Source: Clostridia bacterium (lineage in GTDB: Bacteria; Bacillota; Clostridia; Oscillospirales; Acutalibacteraceae). Taken from it: 62,641 nt of DNA. Positions 52,914 to 61,400 of this stretch are shown here, in pieces (positions within the stretch are counted from its first letter, which is position 1; each line of letters begins with the position of its first letter). The position numbers and the translations under genes were made by a program. The stretch is taken from assembly GCA_017935325.1 (NCBI GenBank), contig JAGBHV010000096.1, positions 1 through 62,641 on the forward strand, written 5' to 3'. The notes beneath the pieces are model-generated. The model was not told where the DNA came from and searched no databases. It saw only the letters and a list, made by a program, of their open reading frames with translations.

Positions 52914-54617
52914 TTATTTTATTGTTACCATTGCCGTAGCTTCTCTGAGATTGATTGTCTGACCTGTTGCAACAATTGAATCTGCCGTAATTTTGTCAGA
53001 AGTTGCACGTCCTACAGACAAAAGACCCTGAGGTGCACTTGCAGTTTTTATGAAATCCTGGCTGAGGAAAATTCTGCCGCTTGTATCACTGACATCAGAC
53101 TTGACTTTCAGTTTGAAGGTTACAATTGTTTCCTGGCTGTTAAGGGCTGTCATAACAGTTCCCTCAGAAGGAATTGCAGCCCATGATGCAAGAATAATTT
53201 TGTAATTTGCCATTGTGGTTTTATCAAGCCATTTGTCAGGGTTTGACGTTCTTGTATACATTGATTCGGGAGATTTCCAGTTACCGTTTGTTTTGTAAGC
53301 GTTTTCTGTAAGGGTTCCTGTAAAATTAAGGAAAGATGAAACATTATTTGCATCTGTTCCCACTATTTCAAAAACTCTCGCATCATAAATTACAGGAAGT
53401 GAAACTGCACCTATCCTGTAATTTGTCTTCAGCTTGACACTTACTGTAATAACATCGCCTGCAGAAGCATTTGCTTTATCAGTTGTCACTTTAAAATCGG
53501 CTATGTATTTACTTTCGTCTGTGTTATCAGCCGGAACCGTTGTAACCTCAGAAGGTCTGGCAGTAGTTGCAGCCTGTGTTGTTACATTCTGGGACGGATT
53601 TTTCCTTGTTGTTGTTTCCTGCCTGCTTGTTGTAAGAGTGGTAAGATCAGAAATATTTGCAGTAGTTTTACTTTCCTCCGGCTGTTTACCCTTACTTACT
53701 ACAATGGTAACTTCCGTATTTGCACTTACAACTTTTCCTTTGGGAATACTCTGTGAAATTACAACGCCTGATGCAATACTGTCGCTGAATTTTTCTTTCA
53801 CCTTAACCTTCAGTCCGAGATTCTCAAGAGTTGTTATTGCCTGAGCTCTTGTTGCAAGAGTAACAGACGGCACTACAATTTTTGCATCGCTTGCCTTACC
53901 CTTACTGATAACAACTTTTATAACAGAGTTAATTTTTACCTCTGAATTTGCTGTTGGCAACTGAGAAATAATTGCGCCTTTTTTGACCGTTTCGCTATAT
54001 TCCTCACCAGAAATCATAACATAAAAATTACCTTTCAGAAGATCCTTTGCCTGCATAAGCGTTTTGCCGACAATTGACGGAACTTTTACCATTTTATCAG
54101 ATTCTTTTTCGTTATTCTTTGCAACTGTAATTATAATTACGGAACCTGTGTTTGCTTTGCCTGTTTTATTCTGCGAAAGAACAGAGCCGTCAGCAAATTC
54201 ATCAGTTTCCTTTTCAACTATTTCAACCTTGAATCCCATATTCTGCAAGGTTTCAACAGCAAGATCTTTCTGGAAATTCACAACATCGGGAATTTCCACC
54301 TCAATAGGTTTTTCACTTACCGTAACATTTATAACAGAATCTTTTTCTATTTTCTCTCCGCTGATAGGGGACTGCTCTAAAACCGTATTTTCGTCAACCT
54401 TGTCATTGATTTCTTTCTGCGTAATGCACATTTCAAGTCCGGCTTTTTCAAGAACCTCCTGCGCTTCTTTCGCATTCATATTAAGGATATCGGGAACCTC
54501 CACATTTTTTGTGCCGATTACACCCGTCAGAAACAGAACAGTTACAGTAATTGCTGCAACTAATGCTACTATTACGGGTATTGCCCATTTGGGGAACATA
54601 GTTTTACCTTCGTTCAT
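52914..54617 (-). CDS. PASTA-domain membrane protein with C-terminal cohesin-like domain
   Basis: 567 residues. One membrane helix (about 9-32) with a tiny cytoplasmic end; no kinase domain. Four PASTA repeats follow at about 38-105, 106-170, 176-243 and 246-313, each opening with VPD/VPSI-like and ending in VTVSK-like strands. A Thr-rich linker (about 314-370) leads to a beta-sandwich at about 371-545 that resembles cohesin modules of cellulosome proteins (ASAGDVITVSVKL, then LPVIYDARVFEIVG). PASTA domains bind muropeptides; the last domain could recruit a dockerin or similar protein. ATG at 54617 with AAAGGAGATG. Confidence 0.82.
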   Translation of the reverse strand: MNEGKTMFPKWAIPVIVALVAAITVTVLFLTGVIGTKNVEVPDILNMNAKEAQEVLEKAGLEMCITQKEINDKVDENTVLEQSPISGEKIEKDSVINVTVSEKPIEVEIPDVVNFQKDLAVETLQNMGFKVEIVEKETDEFADGSVLSQNKTGKANTGSVIIITVAKNNEKESDKMVKVPSIVGKTLMQAKDLLKGNFYVMISGEEYSETVKKGAIISQLPTANSEVKINSVIKVVISKGKASDAKIVVPSVTLATRAQAITTLENLGLKVKVKEKFSDSIASGVVISQSIPKGKVVSANTEVTIVVSKGKQPEESKTTANISDLTTLTTSRQETTTRKNPSQNVTTQAATTARPSEVTTVPADNTDESKYIADFKVTTDKANASAGDVITVSVKLKTNYRIGAVSLPVIYDARVFEIVGTDANNVSSFLNFTGTLTENAYKTNGNWKSPESMYTRTSNPDKWLDKTTMANYKIILASWAAIPSEGTVMTALNSQETIVTFKLKVKSDVSDTSGRIFLSQDFIKTASAPQGLLSVGRATSDKITADSIVATGQTINLREATAMVTIK

Positions 54618-54639
54618 AAAAACATCTCCTTTCCAGAAA

Positions 54640-54668
54640 ATTATATCAGAAATGATAAAAAATTACAA
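54640..54668 (-). promoter_or_regulatory. Promoter of the PASTA-lipoprotein operon
   Basis: TTGTAA (54668-54663), 17 bp, TATAAT (54645-54640). Confidence 0.6.
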
Positions 54669-54688
54669 CAAACACTTTTTACCTGTTT

Positions 54689-56752
54689 TTATATTACGCC
54701 TCTGTTATATAAACCACGCGTAAATTTGCCGTCATATTTTTCGTGCGACAGATACTTTCTTAAAATTTCAGCACATTCTTCCTTGCTCTCCGTTGTGAAT
54801 TTCAGAACAAAGAAATCCGCATTTCCGAATTTTTCAAGTTCATCACACATATAAACAGGTACACTGTTTAAAATTTCACTGCAACCTGTTGAACAGTCAA
54901 TTGAAAAACTGAAACCTTTTCTGTCAACAAGGCTTCCGTTTTTCTGACATTTTTCGCACGAAGAAGTATTGTTCATCGGGCAGTTTCTTGTCAGCATCAG
55001 CGGAATTTTTCCGTAACATATAACTCCTGTTTTTATATCACCTTTAATTTTATTTATCTGCGTCGTTGTCATTTCAGCAGACAAAATTGCTTCTGATGCA
55101 AAATGTTTTTTCCACATTTCAAGAGAAATACTATTAAAAATATTTGAGCCGAAAGAAGCTGTGATTTCCGCACCGGTTTTTTGGGCAATTACCGCCGCAT
55201 CGATTGTCGGGCAGAAAAATCTTTTAACGCCCAGTGAATATAATCTTTTTGCTTTGCTTGCGATTTTTTCTGCATTGCCGAAAATACCTCTCGGCATTTC
55301 CGCCGCAACATTTCTTTCTTCATTTATTAATTTTTCAAAAGTTTTTTCAGAAAGATTTAACGGCAGAACTATTGAAAATTCACGTGGCAGATTTTCGGGA
55401 ATCTGCTTTTCATTTTTAAAAATCACGTATGTATTTTTGTTTTTTACTTTTGATTTTTCATTCAGAAAAATATCCGTTTTTTCTATCGGAATTTTTTCAG
55501 ATAACGGTGTATTTTTCCTGAGAATTTCCCGGGAAACTTTTTCTGTTGCTTCTCTGCGCAATTTGTTTATTGCAGATATGGGAACAGACAAACCGTCTGC
55601 AATATCTGTTGAGATTTTACCCATATAAAACTGCGTGCCGCCGAGTTTAGAAAGCTGACCCGAAATATCCTCTTCCGTTATTGCTCTTCTGATTGCTTTT
55701 TCTGCAACACAATCTGAAACAACATTTACTTCAATTCCGTCGCATCTTGCCTTCAAAGAAATATTTTCATTTTCTCTCATGTGAAAACAAAAATCGATTT
55801 TAAAGCGAGGATTTTCTTTTTCATACAAGCGTGCAAGATTTCCCAACACATCTTTTGCGGCAACAACATCATCTTTCACACGTGTGCCGAACATATTTTT
55901 ATTTCTCTCATTCAGATAATATCCGTCAGTAAATCCCGAACGCGAAAAAACTGCTTTCAGAGCATTCTGTATCTCTTCATCACTTTTATTTTCAAGTTTG
56001 TTTCTGCACGCAGTCACCGCCGCTGCAACATATTCAGGGCGTTTCATTCTGCCCTCTATTTTAAAAGATGACACACCCATTTCTTTCAGCTCGTTCAGAT
56101 AGGGGATAAGCGAATTATCCTTAAGACTTAAATCACATCTTCCTGTGTTATCAGAACTGAAAGGTAGTCTGCATGGTTGTGCGCATAAACCACGGTTACC
56201 GCTTCTTGAACCAAGCATTGCGCTCATATAACATTGTCCTGAAACTGACATACATAACGCGCCGTGAACAAAAACCTCAAGCTCAATATTTGTATTTTCA
56301 CATAAGTCTTTTATTTCTTCGCGAGTCAGTTCTCTCGGCACAACTGCTCTTGAAAAGCCGAGTTTCTCAAGGAAATTTATTCCCTCTGCAGTCTGAACAG
56401 ACATCTGCGTGGACGCATGAATATGTGCTGCCGGCGCGAGCCTTTTTATTTTTTCTGCAAGTGACAAATCCTGAATTATAAAAGCATCTATACCAATTTT
56501 ACCGCAATAAGAAATAAGATCCTCAACCTTTTCCTGCTCTTCATCAGAAATAATAGTGTTAAGAGTCAGGTAAACCTTGACATTTCTTTCGTGGCAGTAT
56601 TTTACTGCTTCTTTCAGAGCTTCTCTGCCAAAATTTTTAGCGTTTCCTCTTGCATTAAAACTGTCAGCACCGAGATAAACCGCATCTGCCGAACATCTTA
56701 CAGCCGCAACAAGCGATTCAAAAGAACCTGCCGGAGCTAAAATTTCACACAT
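54689..56752 (-). CDS. U32-family protein (RlhA/TrhP-like hydroxylation protein)
   Basis: 687 residues. Opens CEILAPAGSFESLVAAVRCSADAVYLG, the peptidase U32 family start. The signature EVFVHGALCMSVSGQCYMS near 160 and Cys-rich SGNRGLCAQPCRLPF near 185 match cluster-binding positions; two more Cys pairs (CPMNNTSSCEKC) lie near 605. A DUF3656-type middle domain is present. Members are now linked to rRNA or tRNA hydroxylation (RlhA, TrhP) rather than proteolysis; which target applies here is not clear. It starts 8 bp inside zapA, so the two are coupled. Confidence 0.88.
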   Translation of the reverse strand: MCEILAPAGSFESLVAAVRCSADAVYLGADSFNARGNAKNFGREALKEAVKYCHERNVKVYLTLNTIISDEEQEKVEDLISYCGKIGIDAFIIQDLSLAEKIKRLAPAAHIHASTQMSVQTAEGINFLEKLGFSRAVVPRELTREEIKDLCENTNIELEVFVHGALCMSVSGQCYMSAMLGSRSGNRGLCAQPCRLPFSSDNTGRCDLSLKDNSLIPYLNELKEMGVSSFKIEGRMKRPEYVAAAVTACRNKLENKSDEEIQNALKAVFSRSGFTDGYYLNERNKNMFGTRVKDDVVAAKDVLGNLARLYEKENPRFKIDFCFHMRENENISLKARCDGIEVNVVSDCVAEKAIRRAITEEDISGQLSKLGGTQFYMGKISTDIADGLSVPISAINKLRREATEKVSREILRKNTPLSEKIPIEKTDIFLNEKSKVKNKNTYVIFKNEKQIPENLPREFSIVLPLNLSEKTFEKLINEERNVAAEMPRGIFGNAEKIASKAKRLYSLGVKRFFCPTIDAAVIAQKTGAEITASFGSNIFNSISLEMWKKHFASEAILSAEMTTTQINKIKGDIKTGVICYGKIPLMLTRNCPMNNTSSCEKCQKNGSLVDRKGFSFSIDCSTGCSEILNSVPVYMCDELEKFGNADFFVLKFTTESKEECAEILRKYLSHEKYDGKFTRGLYNRGVI

Positions 56753-57110
56753 CTCTTTTTCCCGCTTTTAGTTTCAGTTTTTCTATTTCTGCTTTTAATT
56801 TTTCGTTTTCTTTTTTAACAAGCTCAAAATTCAGCTTTGAATCTTCCGCATCAGAAAGGTATCCTGAAAGCTGCGAACGCAAAGCTTCCATGCTCTGTTC
56901 GGCTTTTTTTGCATTGTCTGCATATTCCAAAGCCGTAAGAATTGCTGCCTGAGCAAATGTCAATCTTTTGCTTGATGAAAGCAAAGTACGCATTTTCGAA
57001 TCAATTTCTTCGCCAAGCTGTTTTACATGCGCAATTGAGTTGTCAGTAGCAATAGGAAAATCCTGGTCACAAATGTGAAGCACCACTCTGTTTCTTACCA
57101 TATCATTCAT
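56745..57110 (-). CDS. zapA: Cell division protein ZapA
   Basis: 121 residues. FtsZ-bundling protein. N-terminal beta-hairpin RNRVVLHICDQDFPIATD, then the ZapA helix region AHVKQLGEEIDSKMRTLLS and LTFAQAAILTALEYAD, and a long C-terminal coiled coil (ELVKKENEKLKAEIEKLKLK). Length and layout match Firmicute ZapA. Overlaps the U32 gene by 8 bp, a pairing often seen in Firmicutes. Confidence 0.9.
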   Translation of the reverse strand: MNDMVRNRVVLHICDQDFPIATDNSIAHVKQLGEEIDSKMRTLLSSSKRLTFAQAAILTALEYADNAKKAEQSMEALRSQLSGYLSDAEDSKLNFELVKKENEKLKAEIEKLKLKAGKRDV

Positions 57111-57246
57111 CTCTTTCCTTTAAAAATAATATCCTTTAGTATTATACTATATATTTTGCGCAGAATAAAGAGGTAAAATATATTTTTAATAATTATCGGT
57201 ATTTTTTAATTTTTTAATTTCTTTCTTATTAATATTGCTCTTACTA

Positions 57247-57275
57247 TTGAATTTTCCGCTATTTTAGTGTAAAAT
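57247..57275 (+). promoter_or_regulatory. Promoter of glgP
   Basis: TTGAAT (57247-57252), 17 bp, TAAAAT (57270-57275), 56 bp before the ATG. Confidence 0.6.
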
Positions 57276-57330
57276 ATACAATAGACACGTTAAAATTAGC
57301 GTTTTTTAAATAAATTTTTGGAGGAATAGT

Positions 57331-59742
57331 ATGAAATACGCGCTTACAAAGAAGCAAGCACAGGAATTAATCACTAAGAATCTTTCTCTTTACTTCGGTG
57401 TAACTCCTGAAGATGCAACTTATGAACAGTTTTACAAAGCTGTCGCTATGATTACGAGAGAAATGATGCGTGACGGCAGAAGAGAGTTTGAAGCTGTTGC
57501 AGATAACGCAAATGCAAAAAGAGTTTACTATCTCTCAATGGAATTTCTCATGGGTCGTTCACTTAAAAATACCCTTTATAACCTTAATCTTACAAAAACC
57601 TTCACATCAGCATTAAAGGATTTCGGCATTGTTATCGATAAGCTTTACGATTGCGAACCTGATGCCGGTCTCGGTAACGGCGGTCTCGGCAGACTTGCTG
57701 CTTGCTACCTTGACGGACTTGCAACACAGGGTTATCCTGCAATGGGTTATTCTATTCTCTATGAATTCGGTATTTTCAAACAGCTTATCGTTGACGGCTG
57801 GCAGAATGAGCTTCCCGACAACTGGCTTCCCGGAGGAGAAGTATGGCTCGTTCAGAGAGACTCATCATCAGTAAATGTTAATTTCGGCGGAGATGTTATT
57901 GATTCATGGGATAATCAGTATCATCACGTTGAAATCGTAAATTCAACAAAAATCAAAGCTGTTCCCTATGATATGTACGTTGCAGGTAAAGACGGCAAGG
58001 GTATCAGCATTCTTCGCTTGTGGTCTGCAAAAGCTCCCGGAATCAATATGAAGGAATTCAATAACGGTAACTATCTTCAGGCTGTTGAAGAAAACGCAAT
58101 GGCTGAAGTTATCAGCAAGGTTCTCTATCCCGAAGATAAACATCCGGAAGGAAAGAGCTTAAGACTCAAACAGCAGTATTTCTTTGTTTCTGCATCTGTT
58201 CAGGATATTATCAGACGTCATCTTAGAAAATTCGGTTCGCTTGATAATCTCCCCGAAAAAGTTGCAGTTCATATCAACGATACACATCCCACACTTGCTA
58301 TTCCCGAAATCATGCGTATTCTTCTTGACGAATGCGGTTACGGTTGGGACGATGCATGGAATATTGTTACAAAAACTGTAGCATACACAAACCACACAGT
58401 AATGAAAGAAGCTCTCGAATGCTGGCCCGTAGGTCTTTTCAGAATGCTTCTTCCGAGAATTTATCAGATTGTAAAAGAAATCGACAACAGATACCGTTCA
58501 TTCATCTGGAATTCAACAGGTGATGCAAACAAGGTTGAAGAAATGGCAGTTGTTTCAGGCGATGAAGCTGTAATCCGTATGGCAAACCTCTGTGTTGCAG
58601 CAAGCCACAGCGTAAACGGTGTTTCTTCACTTCACAGCCAGATTCTTAAAGACACTGTTTTCAACAGCTTCTACAATATCACACCCGACAAATTCAAGAA
58701 CGTTACAAACGGTATTGCTCACAGACGTTGGCTTTGTCAGTCAAACCCGAGGCTCTGCTCTCTTCTTGACGACCTCATCGGCAACGGCTATGTTTATAAC
58801 GGTGAAGAGCTTGAAAAGTTGAGAAAATATTCGGACGATTCTGCAGTTCTTGAAGAACTTTCAAAAATCAAAACACAGAATAAAGCTGATTTTGCAAAGC
58901 TTATCAAACAGACAAACGGAATTATCGTAGACCCCAATTCTGTTTTCGACGTTCAGGTAAAGCGTCTGCACGAATATAAACGTCAGCATCTGAATGCTTT
59001 CAACATTCTCGCAAGATACCTTGCTATCAAAGCAAACCCCGATGCAAATTGGGTGCCGAGAACTTATATTTTCGGTGCAAAAGCTGCTCCCGGTTATGAT
59101 ATGGCAAAGAAAATTATTAATTTCATTCACGCTCTTGCAGATATGATTAATAACGATGCTTCAATAAAAGGTCTTCTTAAAGTTGTTTATATGCAGGAAT
59201 ATAACGTAACAATGGCAGAAAGACTTATGCCTGCTGCTGATATCAGCGAACAGATTTCTCTCTGCGGTACAGAAGCCAGCGGTACAGGCAATATGAAGCT
59301 TATGATAAACGGCGCGATTACAATGGGCACACTCGACGGTGCAAACGTTGAAATCAATCAGGCTGTAGGCGATGAAAATATGTTCCTCTTCGGTATGAGA
59401 ACTGAAGAAGTAAGAAAACTTCAGAGAGAAGGCTATGTTCCGATGAATTATTATCAGAACAACGCTGAACTTCATGCAGTTATCGACTATATCCTCGGCG
59501 GAATAAACGGAAAGAAATTCCCCGAAATTGCCGCAACAATTCTTCATCACGACCCTTATATGGTGCTTGCAGATTTTGCTGACTATTCAAAAGCACAGAA
59601 ACTGTCTGATGCTGTATGGCAGGATAAAGAAAAATGGAACAAAATGTCACTCGAAAATATCGCAGGTGCAGGTGTATTCGCTGCAGACAGAGCAATCAAC
59701 GAATACGCTAAAAATATCTGGAACGCACACAGCGCATTTTAA
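57331..59742 (+). CDS. glgP: Glycogen/maltodextrin phosphorylase
   Basis: 803 residues, standard length. Splits alpha-1,4-glucan with phosphate to glucose-1-P. Landmarks: YYLSMEFLMGRSL near residue 70, DAGLGNGGLGRLAACYLDG near 112, KRLHEYKRQHLN near 546 and the PLP-Lys in EASGTGNMK near 650. Start ATG with TTGGAGGAA upstream. Monocistronic; the other glycogen genes are not in the window. Confidence 0.96.
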   Translation: MKYALTKKQAQELITKNLSLYFGVTPEDATYEQFYKAVAMITREMMRDGRREFEAVADNANAKRVYYLSMEFLMGRSLKNTLYNLNLTKTFTSALKDFGIVIDKLYDCEPDAGLGNGGLGRLAACYLDGLATQGYPAMGYSILYEFGIFKQLIVDGWQNELPDNWLPGGEVWLVQRDSSSVNVNFGGDVIDSWDNQYHHVEIVNSTKIKAVPYDMYVAGKDGKGISILRLWSAKAPGINMKEFNNGNYLQAVEENAMAEVISKVLYPEDKHPEGKSLRLKQQYFFVSASVQDIIRRHLRKFGSLDNLPEKVAVHINDTHPTLAIPEIMRILLDECGYGWDDAWNIVTKTVAYTNHTVMKEALECWPVGLFRMLLPRIYQIVKEIDNRYRSFIWNSTGDANKVEEMAVVSGDEAVIRMANLCVAASHSVNGVSSLHSQILKDTVFNSFYNITPDKFKNVTNGIAHRRWLCQSNPRLCSLLDDLIGNGYVYNGEELEKLRKYSDDSAVLEELSKIKTQNKADFAKLIKQTNGIIVDPNSVFDVQVKRLHEYKRQHLNAFNILARYLAIKANPDANWVPRTYIFGAKAAPGYDMAKKIINFIHALADMINNDASIKGLLKVVYMQEYNVTMAERLMPAADISEQISLCGTEASGTGNMKLMINGAITMGTLDGANVEINQAVGDENMFLFGMRTEEVRKLQREGYVPMNYYQNNAELHAVIDYILGGINGKKFPEIAATILHHDPYMVLADFADYSKAQKLSDAVWQDKEKWNKMSLENIAGAGVFAADRAINEYAKNIWNAHSAF

Positions 59743-59746
59743 TAAA

Positions 59747-59771
59747 AAATCCCCTCAGACTGAGGGGATTT
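59747..59771. terminator. Bidirectional terminator after glgP
   Basis: AAATCCCCTCA / TGAGGGGATTT (59747-59757 and 59761-59771), then T-run on plus and A/T-rich on minus. Confidence 0.85.
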
Positions 59772-59783
59772 TTTTACGCCAAA

Positions 59784-60422
59784 CTATTTGTTATTCCTTT
59801 TATAATGCAAATATGAATAAACTGTAGGCAGAATCACCATCAGCAAAACTACCGAAAAGAAAACAATAATTGATTCCAGAATTGCTGTTGCGAGTATGAC
59901 AACTCCGCCGATTACCCACAAAACACCTGAAAAACGGTGAGTTTTATTCCAGTTATCTTCGCTTTTAAGCGTCCACGGAAGTTTTATGCCCATTGTATAA
60001 CTTTGTCTGCATTTAGGAAGATAATTGCCGATTATAATAAACATTATACCCATAAAGACAGTGACTATAAAAACTACTCTGATTTCTTTTCCTAATGCAA
60101 CAAGATAGGTTACTGTACTCATAACAAGTGAAATTGCAGGTATAATCCATAAAACAAGAGACATCATTTTTTTGCTTATATCTTTTGATTTCGGGTCAAG
60201 CTTTGTTGTGACGATAATGCAAAGCCAATGAAAAGCAAGCAAAATCAAGGGAAACCCGAAAACTGCAAATGCTTTTGAACTGAAGCTGTCTGCCTCACCG
60301 CTTGTTCCCCAGTGAGTTGCTATTTCGGCCGGCAATTCATCCCAAATAATAAGTCCGATAACAACAGGCAAAAGTATAGCAACTGACGTAATAATAAGCT
60401 GAACTTTATTCTTTTTAATCAT
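59784..60422 (-). CDS. SdpI-family immunity/transport membrane protein
   Basis: 212 residues, about six membrane helices. N-terminal DUF1648 signature LPAEIATHWGTSGEADSF near residue 30 and C-terminal SdpI signature GNYLPKCRQSYTMGIKLPWTL near 135. In B. subtilis SdpI protects cells from the SdpC killing peptide and passes a signal to SdpR. No toxin gene (sdpC) is visible here, so it may be an orphan immunity or stress protein. The ATG overlaps the end of the regulator gene by 8 bp. Confidence 0.88.
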   Translation of the reverse strand: MIKKNKVQLIITSVAILLPVVIGLIIWDELPAEIATHWGTSGEADSFSSKAFAVFGFPLILLAFHWLCIIVTTKLDPKSKDISKKMMSLVLWIIPAISLVMSTVTYLVALGKEIRVVFIVTVFMGIMFIIIGNYLPKCRQSYTMGIKLPWTLKSEDNWNKTHRFSGVLWVIGGVVILATAILESIIVFFSVVLLMVILPTVYSYLHYKRNNK

Positions 60423-60690
60423 CTTCTTTTTCTCCTTTCAGTTCAGTAATCCACAACATAACATCTTCCAGAACAGATGTGTTGATTTCATATATTATAT
60501 ATTTCCCATCACGGGTGTCTCTGATTAAATCCGCATCTTTCAGTACAGAAAGGTGGCGTGACACAGAAGCCATCGTAACATCAAAGCGGTCTGCGATTTC
60601 ACCGGCCGTCATTTTTCCGTTTTTAAGCATATTCAGTATTTCTCTTCTTATAGGGTCAGCAAGTGCTTTCAATGTGTTCTGCAAACTCAA
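60415..60690 (-). CDS. ArsR-family autorepressor (SdpR-like)
   Basis: 92 residues from a TTG at 60690, chosen because AAAAGGACGGTGAT lies just before it and the protein then begins SLQNTLKALADPIRREIL as in SdpR; a longer open frame starts at ATG 60738 in the operator region. Winged helix-turn-helix with AGEIADRFDVTMASVSRHLSVL near residue 30 and no Cys metal site. By the SdpR precedent it represses its own operon until the membrane partner sequesters it. Promoter and palindromic operator upstream fit this. Confidence 0.88.
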   Translation of the reverse strand: MSLQNTLKALADPIRREILNMLKNGKMTAGEIADRFDVTMASVSRHLSVLKDADLIRDTRDGKYIIYEINTSVLEDVMLWITELKGEKEDD

Positions 60691-60735
60691 ATCAATCACC
60701 GTCCTTTTATTTTTACCTGTTCGGAACTCCCTATT

Positions 60736-60794
60736 CATTTAACAATTAGGTTAAATGTTAATTATAGTATAGCACCGCTTTATTTCTTTGTCAA
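60736..60794 (-). promoter_or_regulatory. sdpRI-like promoter and palindromic operator
   Basis: TTGACA (60794-60789), 17 bp, TATACT (60771-60766). Immediately downstream, over the expected start of transcription, lies the palindrome CATTTAAC-AATTAG-GTTAAATG (60736-60757), perfect over 8-bp arms: a likely repressor site. Confidence 0.75.
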
Positions 60795-60798
60795 GAGG

Positions 60799-60827
60799 TA
60801 GACACAAATAAAATTTTGTGGTATTAT
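60799..60827 (+). promoter_or_regulatory. Promoter of the lipoprotein/MraY-like unit
   Basis: TAGACA (60799-60804), 17 bp, TATTAT (60822-60827), divergent from the sdpRI-like promoter with only 4 bp between the -35 boxes. A possible leader hairpin ATTTCTGAAC / GTTTCAGAAAT follows at about 60838-60880. Confidence 0.6.
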
Positions 60828-60900
60828 ATTGTAAACGATTTCTGAACAAATTCCTGCATGGTGAGTTTCAGAAATTTCTATTATAAAAGGAGAGAAAACT

Positions 60901-61377
60901 GTGAAATACAAAAGCCCTTACACAAAAACCCTGGCTTTGCTTCTTTCTGTGATTTCAATGATATTTATATTCACTTCATGCACCAATAAAGCTGAACCAC
61001 CTGAAGACAAAGCATTTTCTCTTGTTATGGATTTTTCTCCCACAACAGTTCAGGTCGGTAAAAAAATCACCTTTAAAGCTATTCTGAAAAATTCGGAGCA
61101 CGAAAGTTTCACACTTGAGCATCCTGCAGAACTTATTCATATTTCCGTTGTTAAAGCAGAGGATTATAAGCAGGCAGATATTCCGCTTCTTACAGATACT
61201 GTTCTTTCTGAAAGTAACATCGCACCTCACGGGCAGATTGAAGAATTTTACGATTTCAAGCCGACCGAAAAAGGGGAATATATACTTAAAGCATATACTG
61301 TCTTTTCTATAGAAGGGAAGGAAACAACTAAAGATTATTTTTACGAATGTGATGAAATTACTATCACCGTTAAATAA
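60901..61377 (+). CDS. Small lipoprotein with an Ig-like/BsuPI-type fold
   Basis: 158 residues from a GTG start with AAAGGAGAG upstream. Signal peptide ends IFTSC, lipid Cys near residue 27. The mature part is one beta-sandwich: FSLVMDFSPTTVQVGKKITFKAIL... then GEYILKAYTVF. This pattern resembles intracellular proteinase inhibitor (BsuPI)-like lipoproteins, but I cannot be sure. It lies 23 bp before the MraY-like gene. Confidence 0.75.
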   Translation: MKYKSPYTKTLALLLSVISMIFIFTSCTNKAEPPEDKAFSLVMDFSPTTVQVGKKITFKAILKNSEHESFTLEHPAELIHISVVKAEDYKQADIPLLTDTVLSESNIAPHGQIEEFYDFKPTEKGEYILKAYTVFSIEGKETTKDYFYECDEITITVK

Positions 61378-61400
61378 AAAAATGAAAGAGGGATGTAAAA

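Noticed and set aside
54689-56752. Collagenase-type protease function for the U32 protein
   Set aside because: Characterised bacterial relatives act in RNA hydroxylation; no protease active site is visible.
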